A stretch of 28,775 nucleotides of DNA from a virus, in the IMG/VR virus record IMGVR_UViG_3300005346_000052, positions 1-28,775 of that record; one strand, 5' to 3'. A program made the translations under genes and the position numbers. Of the stretch, positions 16,733-26,303 are shown piece after piece. The notes under the pieces were generated by a model that worked only from the letters and a program-made list of their open reading frames with translations, was not told the DNA's origin and made no database searches. Numbering within the stretch: position 1 is the first letter of the stretch; each line of letters begins with the position of its first letter.

Positions 16733-19354
16733 TTATCCATTTTGTAGTAATTTATTAATTGTAAAAGTTTTTGACTCTAATGGTTGTGTCATTTGTATTT
16801 CTATTTCTCCATCTATTAAGGTTGTTGGACTTACAGCCTTTACTCTCAAATCAATAGCAGAAGTAGATGCGTATTTAATGGTAACTCTTTTATTTATAAC
16901 ATCTTTAGGGTCGGGTAGAGTTATAATTGCATCATTAGTCACTAATACGGTGTAAATTTCAGGTAAAACAGTATAATCTGCGTTTACAATAACGCTAATA
17001 TATGGACTTACTACTTTGCCTGTTGTTTCTGTCACTTGTATAGCCCCACTTTTTACACTAATAACCGCATCATTCCCTGTTGTTTCATCTTCAAAAACTA
17101 ATTCTTTAATTTGCTTACCGTCTATTAATTGTGGAAGCTTAATCGTGTAGTTTCGTGGAGAAGTAGATTCCAATACTTTTACTAATTCAACTTGTGAAGT
17201 AGTGCCGCTATTAAGCACTGTATCGTTTATTTTGTTTAACCTATAAGCGATGCCTTTTATCTTCTTTAAATTGCTAAAAAAGTCGCCTATAAAATCTCCC
17301 TCGTCAAGTTTAAAATAAGAAGTCAATAACCTACCATCAATGCTTGTAAATTCGTTTATAAATCTTCTGAAATATAATTGGAATAAATTGCTAGTGGTGT
17401 AAGCAGAAGCAATATAAAACACTTCGATAGGTGTACCAAAACATAAAATCTAATTGTTGGCGTTGTTATGTTGTCCAAATGATGCGCTAACGGATAGGTT
17501 GCGTACACGCTATCACTTTCTGCACCGCTAGTTGTCTTTAAAGTCCAATCCCCCGTTTGCATAGGATTGATAAAATAAATACGTGGCTTTCCTTTGTATG
17601 GATTGACAATACTATTTTCTACTTTGATAATTCTAGGAATAGTTAAATCTGTATTCTCAATATCAACTAATGGCGTAACTGTGTAAGGCATCTTAATAAT
17701 ACTATCGCCTTTTGTGAATAGTGTAGGATTTTCAAACGTGAAGTTGCCATATCCCTGCTCGTGCTTAGACTTATAAAGAGCGTGATAAAAGTCGTTATCA
17801 TCAGCGTAATTATAAACGTATCTTTTTGGCTGAGTGACTGCTATAGGTTCAATCTCAATCTCTTTTGTGAGGTCTTGCTTATAGGTCCAATCATCAGCAT
17901 CAGAAGTAGAGCCATAGTAATCTTCAAGAGGTTCAATGTTTATTACATTCAACTCAGTTGGCTCATCTACTTGTAAATTGTATTGCTTAATAATTGAAGT
18001 AACGAAATCAGCGACTTTTATATCAGGTGCAAAAACGGCTAAGTTAACATTGTCGCCGTTTTACCAATTCGCTATCTGTTGCTTGTAGTTCAAAGTCGAA
18101 ACCTGTTGTATCAAATTCTACGGTTAAATTTCCAAGCGAACCATCTACTTGCTGTTCAGCGTTTACATTCCAACTATAACCTAAATTAATAACATCACCA
18201 CCTGCTAACGGTAAATCTAAAACTATACTAAAATTAGATGTTGTTCCAATTAAATTAATTTGTTAACTGTTGCCGTATTTATAATTGTTTGCCCTTGAAC
18301 TTGTTGAATACCACCATTTTTATAAACTATTAACCCAAGCAGGAAACTACTAATTGACCCTGTTCCTGTGCCACTTATTAATAAATCATAATCAATCGTG
18401 CCGTTAACTACTACCCTATAATTCCCATCATTTGAAACTTGAATGCTAGGACTTGAATATTGACCTTTAATATCTTGAACAACTGTTGCACTTGCGCTTA
18501 AATTAATACTTTGAGCAACTTCCCAAAATAGGCTTGTTGTACCGCCAGCTGGTGTATATGTATTGGTTATAACTCTATCAATTGTCAAATCAACCAATCT
18601 ATTATTTAACTCTGTACTATCCAATTTCGGAGGGTCGCCACCTCCTATTCCAATGATTGCCTTTTTTAACATTGCGCTATCAATGAAAGAACCATCAATG
18701 GTAAAGCCTAAAAATTCAAATGCTTTTATTAATATCTCACGTTGGTATAAGTGAGGAAATATCCTGTTGTCCGCATATTCATCAGGTTGCCCTCCGAAAC
18801 CGTAATCTATCAAAGCATAATAATACCCAAAGCCATCGGGTAACCCTGCCGTAAAGTTAGAAGTAGCAACACCATTTTTTATTACTGATGTGTCCCAACT
18901 GTTTGCAATATTGGTATGGTTCAAAACGTGGTTATATTCTGTCCAACCTAACTCACTTATTTTTATATCTCCAAATTGATTTATGAAATTAACAACATTG
19001 CTAAATAAAACTATCTCAAAATTAACTACTTCATTTAATATCTTTGTCTTTATGATTTGCGCAAAGCCATTGAACCGTAATTGATTGTTTACATAATACT
19101 TTGCTTCATACGTTTGTCTAGGGTCGAAGTCGAAGCCAATAGGATTTAATGGGTCGAAGTATTGAGGCAAAGAATAAGCGCTATAAAATATATTTAAATT
19201 GTTTTTGTGTGCCGGGAATATTTAATGTCTTAGATACGCTTCGACTTCTTTTATCAGGCTCTTTAACATCATTAATTAAAAAAGAAAAAGAAAAGTCAGT
19301 TGAAGCATCTAAATCAACCTTTAACCCATTTATGTAAAGTTCATCATTTATCAT
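16733..19354 (-). CDS. Large tail-tip / baseplate protein
   Basis: About 873 residues after four or five corrections (near 19187, 18262, 18060 and 17440). It starts MINDELYINGLKVDLDASTD and SKTLNIPGT, then FDPLNPIGFDFDPRQTYEAK and NQLRFNGFAQIIKTKILNEV, the beginning of a conserved Bacteroidetes phage tail protein. A domain NVNLAVFAPDIKVADFVTSI recalls hub-like proteins. The C-terminal 230 residues (SYFKLDEGDFIGDFFSNLKK and onward) are a further beta domain ending in NKLLQNG. Largest gene in the window. Its start overlaps the previous stop (ATGA at 19351-19354). Probably the tail hub, by size and neighbours. Confidence 0.65.
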
Positions 19355-20478
19355 ACTACTGTACTTGTAAAAGATTTTTGTTTGATTGTGATTGTGAAGT
19401 TGAATAGAGTGTCAAACTTTCTATATTTCTCTTCTGCAGTTGCTTCTGTTATCGCAACCCTTTTACCATTGTATAGTACGAATGGACTTGTCAGCAGTTG
19501 CTCCATTTAAAAATGTTGTAATCACTTTCACTTATCCACCCCAGTTTGAAGTGTGATTAGTTTCGTCTTGAGTTATTTGGTAGTTATATTGACCGCTTGT
19601 ATCTAATGTTGTGAATGTACCATCTGCATTCAATACACCCTCATTTGTTTTAAATTGGTTAGGTGTGGTTGTCTTTGTATATCGCTTCATTCTAGTAAAG
19701 TGATACACATCTAAACCACCTATAAAGTTTAAGAATGTAATCTCATTTTTGGAATGTTTGCGCAAATTTGGAATGGTCTATGTAGATTCTTATAGATTCA
19801 CTATTTCCTGCGCCATATCCTAAATAAAAATCAAAATATACAACATCTGTAAATGTACCAACTCCAAAAATAGTTTTTATATTTGAATAGGTAAAATACA
19901 TATTTAAAATATACCCTGATACACTACTCAATGATTCAAGTTTTATCTGAGTTCCTGCAGAATTTCTAAAATCAAAGTAAGCATTCGGCTCTTCATCATT
20001 TGCAATAGCACTTATCCTTTGACTTCCAAAATTATAAAGTTTTTTACTTGCAAAATCTGTCATTAATTTACTATCTAAATCTCCAATATACTGGGACATA
20101 TCAACTGTGTATTTAGACTTTGCTTTGTAAAATCTTAATGTTGCCACAGTTGTAGCACTAGCCTGATTTGTTGGAGGTGTACCGTAATTCTCAATTACTT
20201 TTATATAGATAGTATCATTATTCTCAGCATCATCAAATAATGTAGTCGCTATCGGTGGCACGTTTACATATCCTTTCTGCAACTTCCGAAGCATCAAAGA
20301 AGCCATATATACCAGTAGTCGGCAATACCTTAGCCGTGTAAACTAAATTTCCTGCAATATAAACCTCTAAAATATAACTAAAATTCGCTTGTCCTGTTTG
20401 GTTACTTGAAAAAGTCCAAACCATAAATTGTCCACTCTGTGAATAGTCTTGAGGTTCTTGTTCTATCGTTACTGCCAT
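19351..20478 (-). CDS. Tail structural protein
   Basis: About 375 residues after corrections near 20280, 19750, 19530 and 19490. It starts MAVTIEQEPQDYSQSGQFMV, contains SYILEVYIAGNLVYTAKVLP, DTIYIKVIENYGTPP, YTVDMSQYIGDLDSKLMTDF and FLNFIGGLDVYHFTRMKRYT, and ends KKYRKFDTLFNFTITIKQK-like in the restored frame. Beta-rich throughout. I recognise it as a conserved neighbour of the large tail protein in Bacteroidetes phages, probably a distal-tail component. Its start overlaps the tail-completion gene by 10 bases. Confidence 0.6.
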
Positions 20479-21042
20479 AAGTTTGCTAATTCTTTTGTTA
20501 AAATATCTATTTGTTCATCTGTGAATGAATTGTCTATAAACGGTGTCTTTCTTATACCCTTACGTTTAACCGCTTGACTAAATACATAAGCAGCCCCATT
20601 CCTTGCTTTATCATCATTTAGAGGTTTTACTATCCTTTGTCCCTCTCTATTTGTATATGCTAGTTCAGTAATTGCTTTGTCTTTAATATATTGCAACATT
20701 GCAGAACGTGGTGGCGCTTTGCTAGTAAATGACATTGTACTACCATGATTTACTTCTGTACCATTTAACCCCATAATTGATATACTTCCAATACTGCTCA
20801 GCAATTACATTAACAGTCATCACACCCTCATCGGATAGTTGTAAGTCGCTTTCTCTGATTGATTGGTATAACGCTCCAGACGTTGTCATTCTACCGTCAT
20901 TCTTAAGTATTTCTTTTGCGTGGTCGATACGACCTTGCAACCAATTTAAAACAATATCAGGAGCACTTCCCTTTATAGGTTCAATTACTTCACTCATAAG
21001 GATAGAGTTCATTTGTTCCAATATGCTTACATCTTGCGCCAT
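20469..21042 (-). CDS. Tail-completion/neck protein (HK97 gp10-like)
   Basis: 190 residues after removing one C from the CCCC run at 20769-20772. It starts MAQDVSILEQMNSILMSEVI. The signature region GALYQSIRESDLQLSDEGVM, then AEQYWKYINYGLNGTEVNHG and FTSKAPPRSAMLQYI, is typical of gp10-like neck proteins: a strand pair around the conserved Y-x-x-YG followed by a P-rich loop. The C-terminus is helical (DEQIDILTKELANLWQ). It would join the tail tube to the head adaptor ring. Start at 21042 is chosen because a one-base correction puts a stop for the upstream gene just before it. Confidence 0.65.
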
Positions 21043-21059
21043 AAATATAAAACAACTTT

Positions 21060-21306
21060 TTAAAAATTCTAGTTTCATTTTAGCCATCTTATCTAGGTAG
21101 TTTACATATTCAACTTTGTGTTTGAAATACATAATATTCCAACTGCTAACATCTTCCCAACTTGTCCTAAAATGATTGGCTAGTCTATCGACTGTTAATT
21201 CAAAGTTATATCCGCTATCATCTTTCTTCAAATTTGCCTCTTGCTCATTCTTCTTGCTCAACTGTCTTTTTTCTGCTGCTCTGATAGTCCTTTTGTGCAA
21301 GTCCAA
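21060..21306 (-). CDS. Second tail-chaperone-like frame
   Basis: An open frame of about 80 residues: QEANLKKDDSGYNFELTVDR, FRTSWEDVSSWNIMYFKHKV, and an end at about MAKMKLEF (stop after removing one T at 21062-21066). It follows directly after the stop of the upstream gene and has no convincing ATG. It may be made only as a frameshift extension of that gene, as for lambda G/GT, or the stop may be a base error. Position before the tail-completion protein fits a tail assembly chaperone, but no family motif proves it. Confidence 0.45.
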
Positions 21307-21857
21307 TTATTGTAGAAAAAAAAATTTATGAATATCAATGAATTGCCCTAATGTCAAATGTTCAGCTAGTAGTTGTGTCCTTGCATCTGTTGGATTCAAT
21401 ACATTTTTATTCTTGTCGGTTTGTGCATAGTCCATACCTTTCTCAATGTAGAGTAAACCAAGTTTATCAATCGGGTTACTATCCTTTTGACTTAACATTC
21501 TAACGTGTTCCCACCAACCAACACTCATTTTTAAATACTCAGTTCTGAATGTATAAGTAGTTTTATCAATCTTAATTTCTTTTTAGTGGTTCGTTTGGCT
21601 TGTAAGTGGAAAAGTTATTCATCAACTTAATGAATAGGTCTTTAATGGTTGATACACTTTGCGACCATAACAAGTCGGTTTCAACTGTTGTGAAGTCTGC
21701 TATGAAATTAATCACTTCATCATTCTCAGGCCTGTCAACATCTTTAAAGTATTCGCCTTTGTTAAACCTATCAATCTTATCGTAATCGTATGCTTTAAGA
21801 GTATTAAAGAAGTTTTACATTAACCTCTCTATAATTGTTTTCTTTTTTTGTCTTCAT
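21307..21857 (-). CDS. Tail assembly chaperone-like protein
   Basis: About 183 residues after corrections near 21807 and 21585. It starts MKTKKENNYREVNVKL; then LKAYDYDKIDRFNKGEYFKD, ETDLLWSQSVSTIKDLFIKL, TFRTEYLKMSVGWWEHVRML and KLGLLYIEKGMDYAQTD, finishing LTLGQFIDIHKFFF. It is soluble and mostly helical. Its start overlaps the glycosyltransferase stop (ATGA at 21854-21857). The gene ends in a run of nine T on the coding strand next to another open frame, which is the layout of tail chaperones that use programmed frameshifting. Family unproven. Confidence 0.5.
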
Positions 21858-22507
21858 ATATTTCGTTTGTATAGTTTTATTTGATTTATTTGATTTGTTC
21901 TGCTTTCTGTTTGGTAAATACTTTCATTCACTAATTGAGGTACTATCCAACCACCACTCTTTTTAGCGCACATTATTTTGTGATTCATTGCTGCGTGGCT
22001 AAATACTACATCACTCATTTTGTGATAGTCTGTATCAATTGGGTATTGATTGGAATAATCAGTATCAAATGCAGTCACTCCTGTTCCTGCTATGTCAATT
22101 AAAATGTGTTCTTTAGTTGACCTATTGCAATGCCAAAACTTATGACCCCTGTAATAAGTCTTTATTTCAATCCTTGTAATAACCTACCGTGATAGGTAAC
22201 TATGCACTTGTACTTGTTTATCAAAGAAACGGTGCGCTCTACATAGTCAGGTGGATAGATAATATCATCATCACAACTAAAGTATATCTCACGCCTTTTA
22301 ATAGGTAAGAATACAAACTTACCATTGTCTGTTAGATTCTTATTAGGTATAAAGCAATCATACTTTTTTAAAGGTTCAGGAATAGTTTTATATTCATTCA
22401 AACAAATGCGTATAACATCGGCTTGACCCTCCAATGATTCAAGCGTTCTCATAAGGTGGCTAAACCTCGCTGGGTAGGTTGCTATATTAATCGGAAGTAG
22501 TAACCAT
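21854..22507 (-). CDS. Glycosyltransferase, GT-A type, second of two
   Basis: About 217 residues, starting MVTTSINIATYPARFSHLMR when one inserted G is removed near 22492; a second error lies near 22170. A short nucleotide-binding start (INIATYPAR), then SLEGQADVIRICLNEYKTIP, the metal-binding DxD-type motif FSCDDDIIYPPDYV, and a C-terminal acceptor part (AGTGVTAFDTDYSNQYPIDT, then SDVVFSHAAMNHKIMCAKKS). The same correction also restores the stop of the overlapping small membrane gene, so the boundary is well supported. It should transfer a sugar from an activated donor, to a virion protein, host surface glycan or DNA; the sequence does not say which. Confidence 0.72.
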
Positions 22508-22665
22508 AATGTAATAAACCACATTGCTATATTAGTAATTGAAATCAAAGTAAAAGCAAATTGCTTAGATGCTTTTGTTTCCATCATAAAAACCTCGTTA
22601 GGTAATGCCTTTAAGACAAAGTAGCCTAAGTAAAGGAATAGTATAATTTTATAAAGTTGTTTCAT
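22482..22665 (-). CDS. Small two-TM membrane protein between glycosyltransferases
   Basis: 60 residues ending WLLLPLI after the one-base correction that also frees the second glycosyltransferase. It has two hydrophobic segments, LYKIILFLYLGYFVLKAL and FTLISITNIAMWFITLWLL, with a short loop KASKQ between them. Both ends are coupled: ATGA overlap with the first glycosyltransferase and a 26-base overlap with the second. It may anchor or cooperate with these enzymes, or be a superinfection-exclusion or lysis helper. No family recognised. Confidence 0.6.
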
Positions 22666-23257
22666 ATATACCTCAGTTTAATAGTTCGTTTAACCTTCAT
22701 CCCTCTTCGCTTGGTAATCTTTATCTTTTATTACCTATGCTCTTTTGATTTTGATGAATTCTGTAAAAGTACAAAATTTCATTTAGATATTGAATGTTTG
22801 CACCCTCTTTTATTTTCCTTAAATTAAAATCATATTCCTCAGCAGTCGTTAAAGTTTCATCCCATTTATCAAATATCTCACGTTTATAGTAGCAAGTGCC
22901 GCCAATCAAAGCATTGTTTTTAATCATCTCCTGGAGCGTTGGCTTCTCAATACTAGGCTTTGCTATTAATAAACTGTAAGGATTTTTAAAACGTATGCTA
23001 TTGCCGTGCATCATATCACCTTTAAAGTTATCTACTACTGTTTGATAAACATAACTAGGTAACAAATCATCATCACCCATAAAATGAACAATATCGCCTT
23101 TGATAAATGGAATACAACTATTTATGTTTGCGCCAACTGTACCGCCTTTTCCAATTAGCAACTGATGATTTTTATAAGTCTGATTTTGAATAGACTTAAT
23201 GGCGTGTTTAAGATAGCCTCTATCTTTGTAAGTTGGTATGATTGTAGTTATTTTCAT
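22662..23257 (-). CDS. Glycosyltransferase family 2 (GT-A)
   Basis: About 198 residues. The classic GT2 start MKITTIIPTYKDRGYLKHAI followed by QNQTYKN, the donor-site motif HFMGDDDLLPSYVY (DxD), and the acceptor-side TAEEYDFNLRKIKEG. A one-base correction near 22724 extends the C-terminus to KITKRRGMKVKRTIKLRYI and makes its stop overlap the next start (ATGA). The start overlaps the terminase stop (ATGA). It is short for the family (often 230-330 residues). Function: transfers a sugar from a nucleotide-sugar donor. Location in the late operon implies action on virions or on the host surface late in infection. Confidence 0.85.
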
Positions 23258-24412
23258 AAATAATTGCCTGAGTATTTTCCAGCAGAACCAACACCATAAA
23301 GCAAAGCGTCCATTAAGTGGTCCTTATCTGTCTTTCTAGGTTTGCCAGTTTTCTCATCCCAAATGTAATATCTTAATTCATCGACTAAGTTACTACTATT
23401 TTCATCAACATAGAATATTTGACTGTTTAACTTTTGAATGGCGAATGTCTTAATGTCTTGCTTACTTTCGCACTTAACCGCAGTTATTCCAGCTCTCCTT
23501 AGTTCCTCAATGCTTTTAGGTTCTGCGCTATCGCAATAAACTAAAGACCCTTTCTTATAGCCTTTACTTATCATTTCAGCCCCCTGCATCTTGGTTGGTT
23601 AGGTTATTCTTATAAACCAATTCTTTTAAGTACAAATGTCCATCATATTGGTAAACTCCAACTACTGCAAATTTAGAAGTAGCAAAACCAAAATCACACC
23701 CGTAATAAAGCAACCTTGCATCTGTTGGTATTGCTTTTGTTTCCCAGTTCTCAAATACAACTCCATCAATAGACCCGACCTCTCCACAACCGTAAACTCT
23801 CCACTTGTTAGCCCAATACTTATTTATTATTTCGCCTTGTTCATTATACCCTAATTGCTTATAGAGTAGTATTTCGTTACGCTCCTCTTCTGCTAGTGCT
23901 TCGTTGTCTAAAAATGTTACTTTTAGAAAGTCGCAGTCCTCTCTAGGTATTACATCTGTATGTATAAAAAACTCTGCATCAGGATTGAAATCAGCAAACA
24001 CTCGTTTAGACCTAGTCGCCACTTGTCTATATGTTTCAACATCTATTTTATTAACCTCATTGAAGTAAGCAATATCAGAACGTAACCCCTTACCAACATC
24101 TGACTTGTCTAATCCTATAAACTTAATAAATGAACCGTTAGGAAATCTGTATAAAGTCCCTGAAATAAATCTACTGTCCTCATAGATACCACTTAAACGC
24201 ATAATCTTTACAAAGTCTTTAATGACTGTTAACCTCATTTTAGTAAGTTCAGCAGATAAAATAAGTATCTCTTTGTTTGGTTTACTAGCAGCGTGATTGA
24301 TTAGTAGTATTAATATACTAAATGTCTTAGATGCACCTTGACCGCCTTGAATAACTTTAATACGCTTCTTTAGTCTTGCAATTTTATTTAGTGTCGTTGT
24401 CGTTTGAATCAT
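23254..24412 (-). CDS. terL: Terminase large subunit
   Basis: The packaging motor: ATPase plus nuclease. 385 residues once one C is removed from the run at 23580-23584, which otherwise splits it. The ATPase domain has Walker A GGQGASKT (residues 23-30) and Walker B with catalytic Glu in IAYFNE (114-119). The RNase H-like nuclease has its three acidic positions: YYGCDFGFATSK (Asp240), YCDSAEPKS (about 293) and DHLMDALLYG (about 363-367), the last two after the break. Length is at the short end for TerL (about 400-550). It overlaps the small subunit gene by 29 bases and ends with ATGA onto a glycosyltransferase, rather than leading to portal as usual. Confidence 0.93.
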
Positions 24413-24821
24413 CTAATGGGTCTATATTAATGATTGAAACACTTGTACTGTTATCGGTTTGAAGTCTATCAGTCATTCCTAAACGGTTCTTTGCATAGAA
24501 TATTCCTTTACCCTCATTCGCTACAATATCCTCAGCCAAAGACCTAAATTTTTCGTCTATACTTTTTATAGTGTTACGTAATGGATGCTCTTTTAAATTA
24601 ATAACTCTATGAAAATGTACTCTAGTATAGAAATTTATATCCTTTCTTCTTATCCAATGGTCGCAGAAATAGCCGATAGTAGGTATATGCCTAGACTTAA
24701 CCTCTACTATCTTGCCTGAACTCGTTGCTTGTTCTTGAGTTGCTTGGATACATTCGTCCATATACTCAGTTGCAAGTTGCCAAAGTTCATCAGCATCTAT
24801 ATTTCTGTGTTTGTTAGCCAT
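24384..24821 (-). CDS. terS: Terminase small subunit
   Basis: 145 residues from MANKHRNIDADELWQLATEY. It recognises the packaging start site on concatemeric DNA and recruits TerL. The body, SGKIVEVKSRHIPTIGYFCD then RVINLKEHPLRNTIKSIDEK, and the ending FYAKNRLGMTDRLQTDNSTS are typical of the P22 gp3-like small terminases common in Bacteroidetes phages. I chose this ATG and not the upstream frame, because the upstream part turns into a separate small membrane protein after a one-base correction, with a TAATG overlap at 24821. Confidence 0.82.
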   Translation of the reverse strand: MANKHRNIDADELWQLATEYMDECIQATQEQATSSGKIVEVKSRHIPTIGYFCDHWIRRKDINFYTRVHFHRVINLKEHPLRNTIKSIDEKFRSLAEDIVANEGKGIFYAKNRLGMTDRLQTDNSTSVSIINIDPLDDSNDNDTK

Positions 24822-24920
24822 TACATCAAAATTGTTACTGCTAAATAAATTAAATAGATAGCAACTCCAAAGGAAATTACTGCTAATGCTCCTACTGTCT
24901 TTTTTAGGTTCTTCGCTCAT
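24821..24920 (-). CDS. Tiny single-TM protein upstream of terminase
   Basis: 32 residues, MSEEPKKTVGALAVISFGVA followed by IYLIYLAVTILM, after removing one T from the run near 24898-24904. One charged head and one membrane helix. Its stop overlaps the terS start (TAATG) and its start overlaps the preceding stop (ATGA), so the correction satisfies both ends. Function unknown. Confidence 0.6.
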
Positions 24921-25285
24921 AGTTCGTTTATTTGTTTGATGAAATCCTTTTTAGATGTTGATTTAATACTTGGAAACATCTCTCTCAATTTCTTTTAAAA
25001 GAATAGTTGTTATAATCTTCTACTTCTGCAATCATTACTTCTTCTGTGATTTCAGTAGTTTGGATAGATTTTGAAGTAGTTTTGACATAGCACCAATGTT
25101 GTAGCACACATACGACCGCATCCTTTTCCTGCAGGTCTGCCAGTCATCTCAAAGAACATTATCTCTAGTAATGCAATTTCCTCTTTAGTGAACACATCAC
25201 CTACAGTTTCGTTCATCAATTTTGGAACGAGTGGAGTGATTAATCTAAGTGTTTCTTCCGATATTCTATTTTGTATTTTTGCCAT
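24917..25285 (-). CDS. Hypothetical protein upstream of terminase
   Basis: About 122 residues after two corrections (near 25090 and the A-run near 24997). It starts MAKIQNRISEETLRLITPLV, has FTKEEIALLEIMFFEMTGRP and GKGCGRMCATTLV, then TEITEEVMIAEVEDY, and ends SIKSTSKKDFIKQINEL. The restored stop forms ATGA with the small membrane gene. Two Cys near GCGRMC could bind metal but the spacing does not fit a known motif. No family recognised. Confidence 0.55.
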
Positions 25286-25523
25286 AATAATAAGATATTA
25301 TAAAGTTTGTAAATAATAACATTGGTGTTAATGCAATGATTGATATTATTGTACCTATCCAAAATGAAGTGCAGAAGCCACAGTCCAGTGGTTTAACTAC
25401 TCTATGCTGAGATAGTCCAAGCCATCTCTTTACATACATTCCATATTGTAAAAATTCATATAGTGCAATCGTTATCGCTATTGATATTACTTGCAATTCT
25501 AATATATTCAAGTCCAATTTCAT
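25266..25523 (-). CDS. Small membrane protein with Cys motif
   Basis: 85 residues, starting MKLDLNILELQVISIAITIA. Two hydrophobic segments: LELQVISIAITIALYEFLQY and TSFWIGTIISIIALTPMLLF. Between them lies LDCGFCTSFW, a C-x-x-C motif seen in small DUF1360-like membrane proteins. Start at 25523 is supported by an ATGA overlap with the corrected stop of the sigma-like gene. Function unknown. Confidence 0.65.
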   Translation of the reverse strand: MKLDLNILELQVISIAITIALYEFLQYGMYVKRWLGLSQHRVVKPLDCGFCTSFWIGTIISIIALTPMLLFTNFIISYYYGKNTK

Positions 25524-25925
25524 TTTTTTGCCGTTTCTAGTATTCTGTGTAATTTTAATCTTGGTATTCCTATATGCTTTGACATTTCTGTAATGTTTTG
25601 GGCATATTAAGTATAATTCAATAACATCTGCAAATATAGTATTATTATTTGATAATAAAAATTTATCCAGTGCTTTTTTATAAATACTTGGGTCGTAGTC
25701 ATCTAGTTGCTCAGGCTCTTTAATTAATTCAAGAGAAGTAGTTACTATCTTTTTCTTTTTCTGTTGATTAAGATAAAGGTTCTTTGCCGTAACATAGAAT
25801 AAATAATAATATTTCTCATCGAATGTATGTTTACCGTTTAAACGTATGTAGGTGTCTTGTAATAAGTCATCGTAGTTATGACGGTCAATTGATTTACATA
25901 TTTGTTTTAAACGCTTTAAATCCAT
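25520..25925 (-). CDS. Sigma-70-like regulator, candidate late-gene activator
   Basis: About 134 residues after one correction near 25585. It starts MDLKRLKQICKSIDRHNYDD. The segment NYDDLLQDTYIRLNGKHTF resembles sigma region 2.1-2.2 (the D-LLQ-T pattern), and KYYYLFYVTAKNLYLNQQKK resembles 2.3-2.4. The restored C-terminus MSKHIGIPRLKLHRILETAK is a region-4-type HTH. Without the correction it would be fused to the membrane protein. It is short but similar proteins sit just before terminase in other Bacteroidetes phages. Binding RNA polymerase and switching on late genes is the likely role; a role in packaging is an alternative. Confidence 0.65.
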
Positions 25926-26016
25926 TTAAAAACAAAATTACAAAAAAAACTAAACCACCAACAAAAAAATGCTGAGGGTTTTTGAGATTAACTATTAGTA
26001 GTTCTTCTTTTTTCAT
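25926..26016 (-). CDS. Tiny single-TM protein
   Basis: 29 residues, MKKEELLIVNLKNPQHFFVG followed by GLVFFVILF, when one T is removed near 25927-25931. The stop then lies directly before the sigma-like ATG (TAAATG). Its start overlaps the previous stop (ATGA at 26013-26016). Uncorrected it would run to 25894, giving 40 residues. One membrane helix; function unknown. Confidence 0.5.
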
Positions 26017-26303
26017 AACTTATTCTTTAAAATTTTAACCAATATTGCTTTTTCCTCAAAAGATAGAGCGTAGTCTGATGCGCCTTTCCAAAGTTCAACA
26101 TCTACTATTTTATTTGTCCCGTGTTGGCAGTGTGGTTTAACACGCCATTGGTCCATTCTAAGCATACCCTTATATGAGTAGCAGAACAAATCAAACTCTT
26201 CCACCCACGCATAAAATGAGCGACCACCCATTGCTATAAATCTAAACCATAACTCATAGGATAGGGTTCTATCGGGATAAACTGTTTGGCTAATGCTTAA
26301 CAT
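26013..26303 (-). CDS. Hypothetical early protein
   Basis: 96 residues, MLSISQTVYPDRTLSYELWF to VKILKNKL. Aromatic-rich (FRFIAMGGRSFYAWVEEFDL resembles nothing I know) with a possible metal site HCQHGTNK. It overlaps the gene before by 14 bases and the tiny membrane gene after by ATGA. No frame breaks. Function unknown; it sits between the recombination genes and the sigma-like gene. Confidence 0.6.
   Translation of the reverse strand: MLSISQTVYPDRTLSYELWFRFIAMGGRSFYAWVEEFDLFCYSYKGMLRMDQWRVKPHCQHGTNKIVDVELWKGASDYALSFEEKAILVKILKNKL

Noticed and set aside
22162-22665. A membrane-anchored glycosyltransferase
   Set aside because: Removing one G near 22492 gives both a stop for the membrane protein and an ATG start (MVTTSINIATYPAR) for the enzyme.
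24384-24920. A longer terminase small subunit starting at 24920
   Set aside because: The first 33 residues are out of frame with a clear single-TM protein; the terminase start at 24821 fits the family better.
25266-25925. A single 219-residue sigma-membrane fusion protein
   Set aside because: A one-base change near 25585 restores an HTH end to the sigma-like part and an ATGA junction with the membrane gene, so two genes are more likely.
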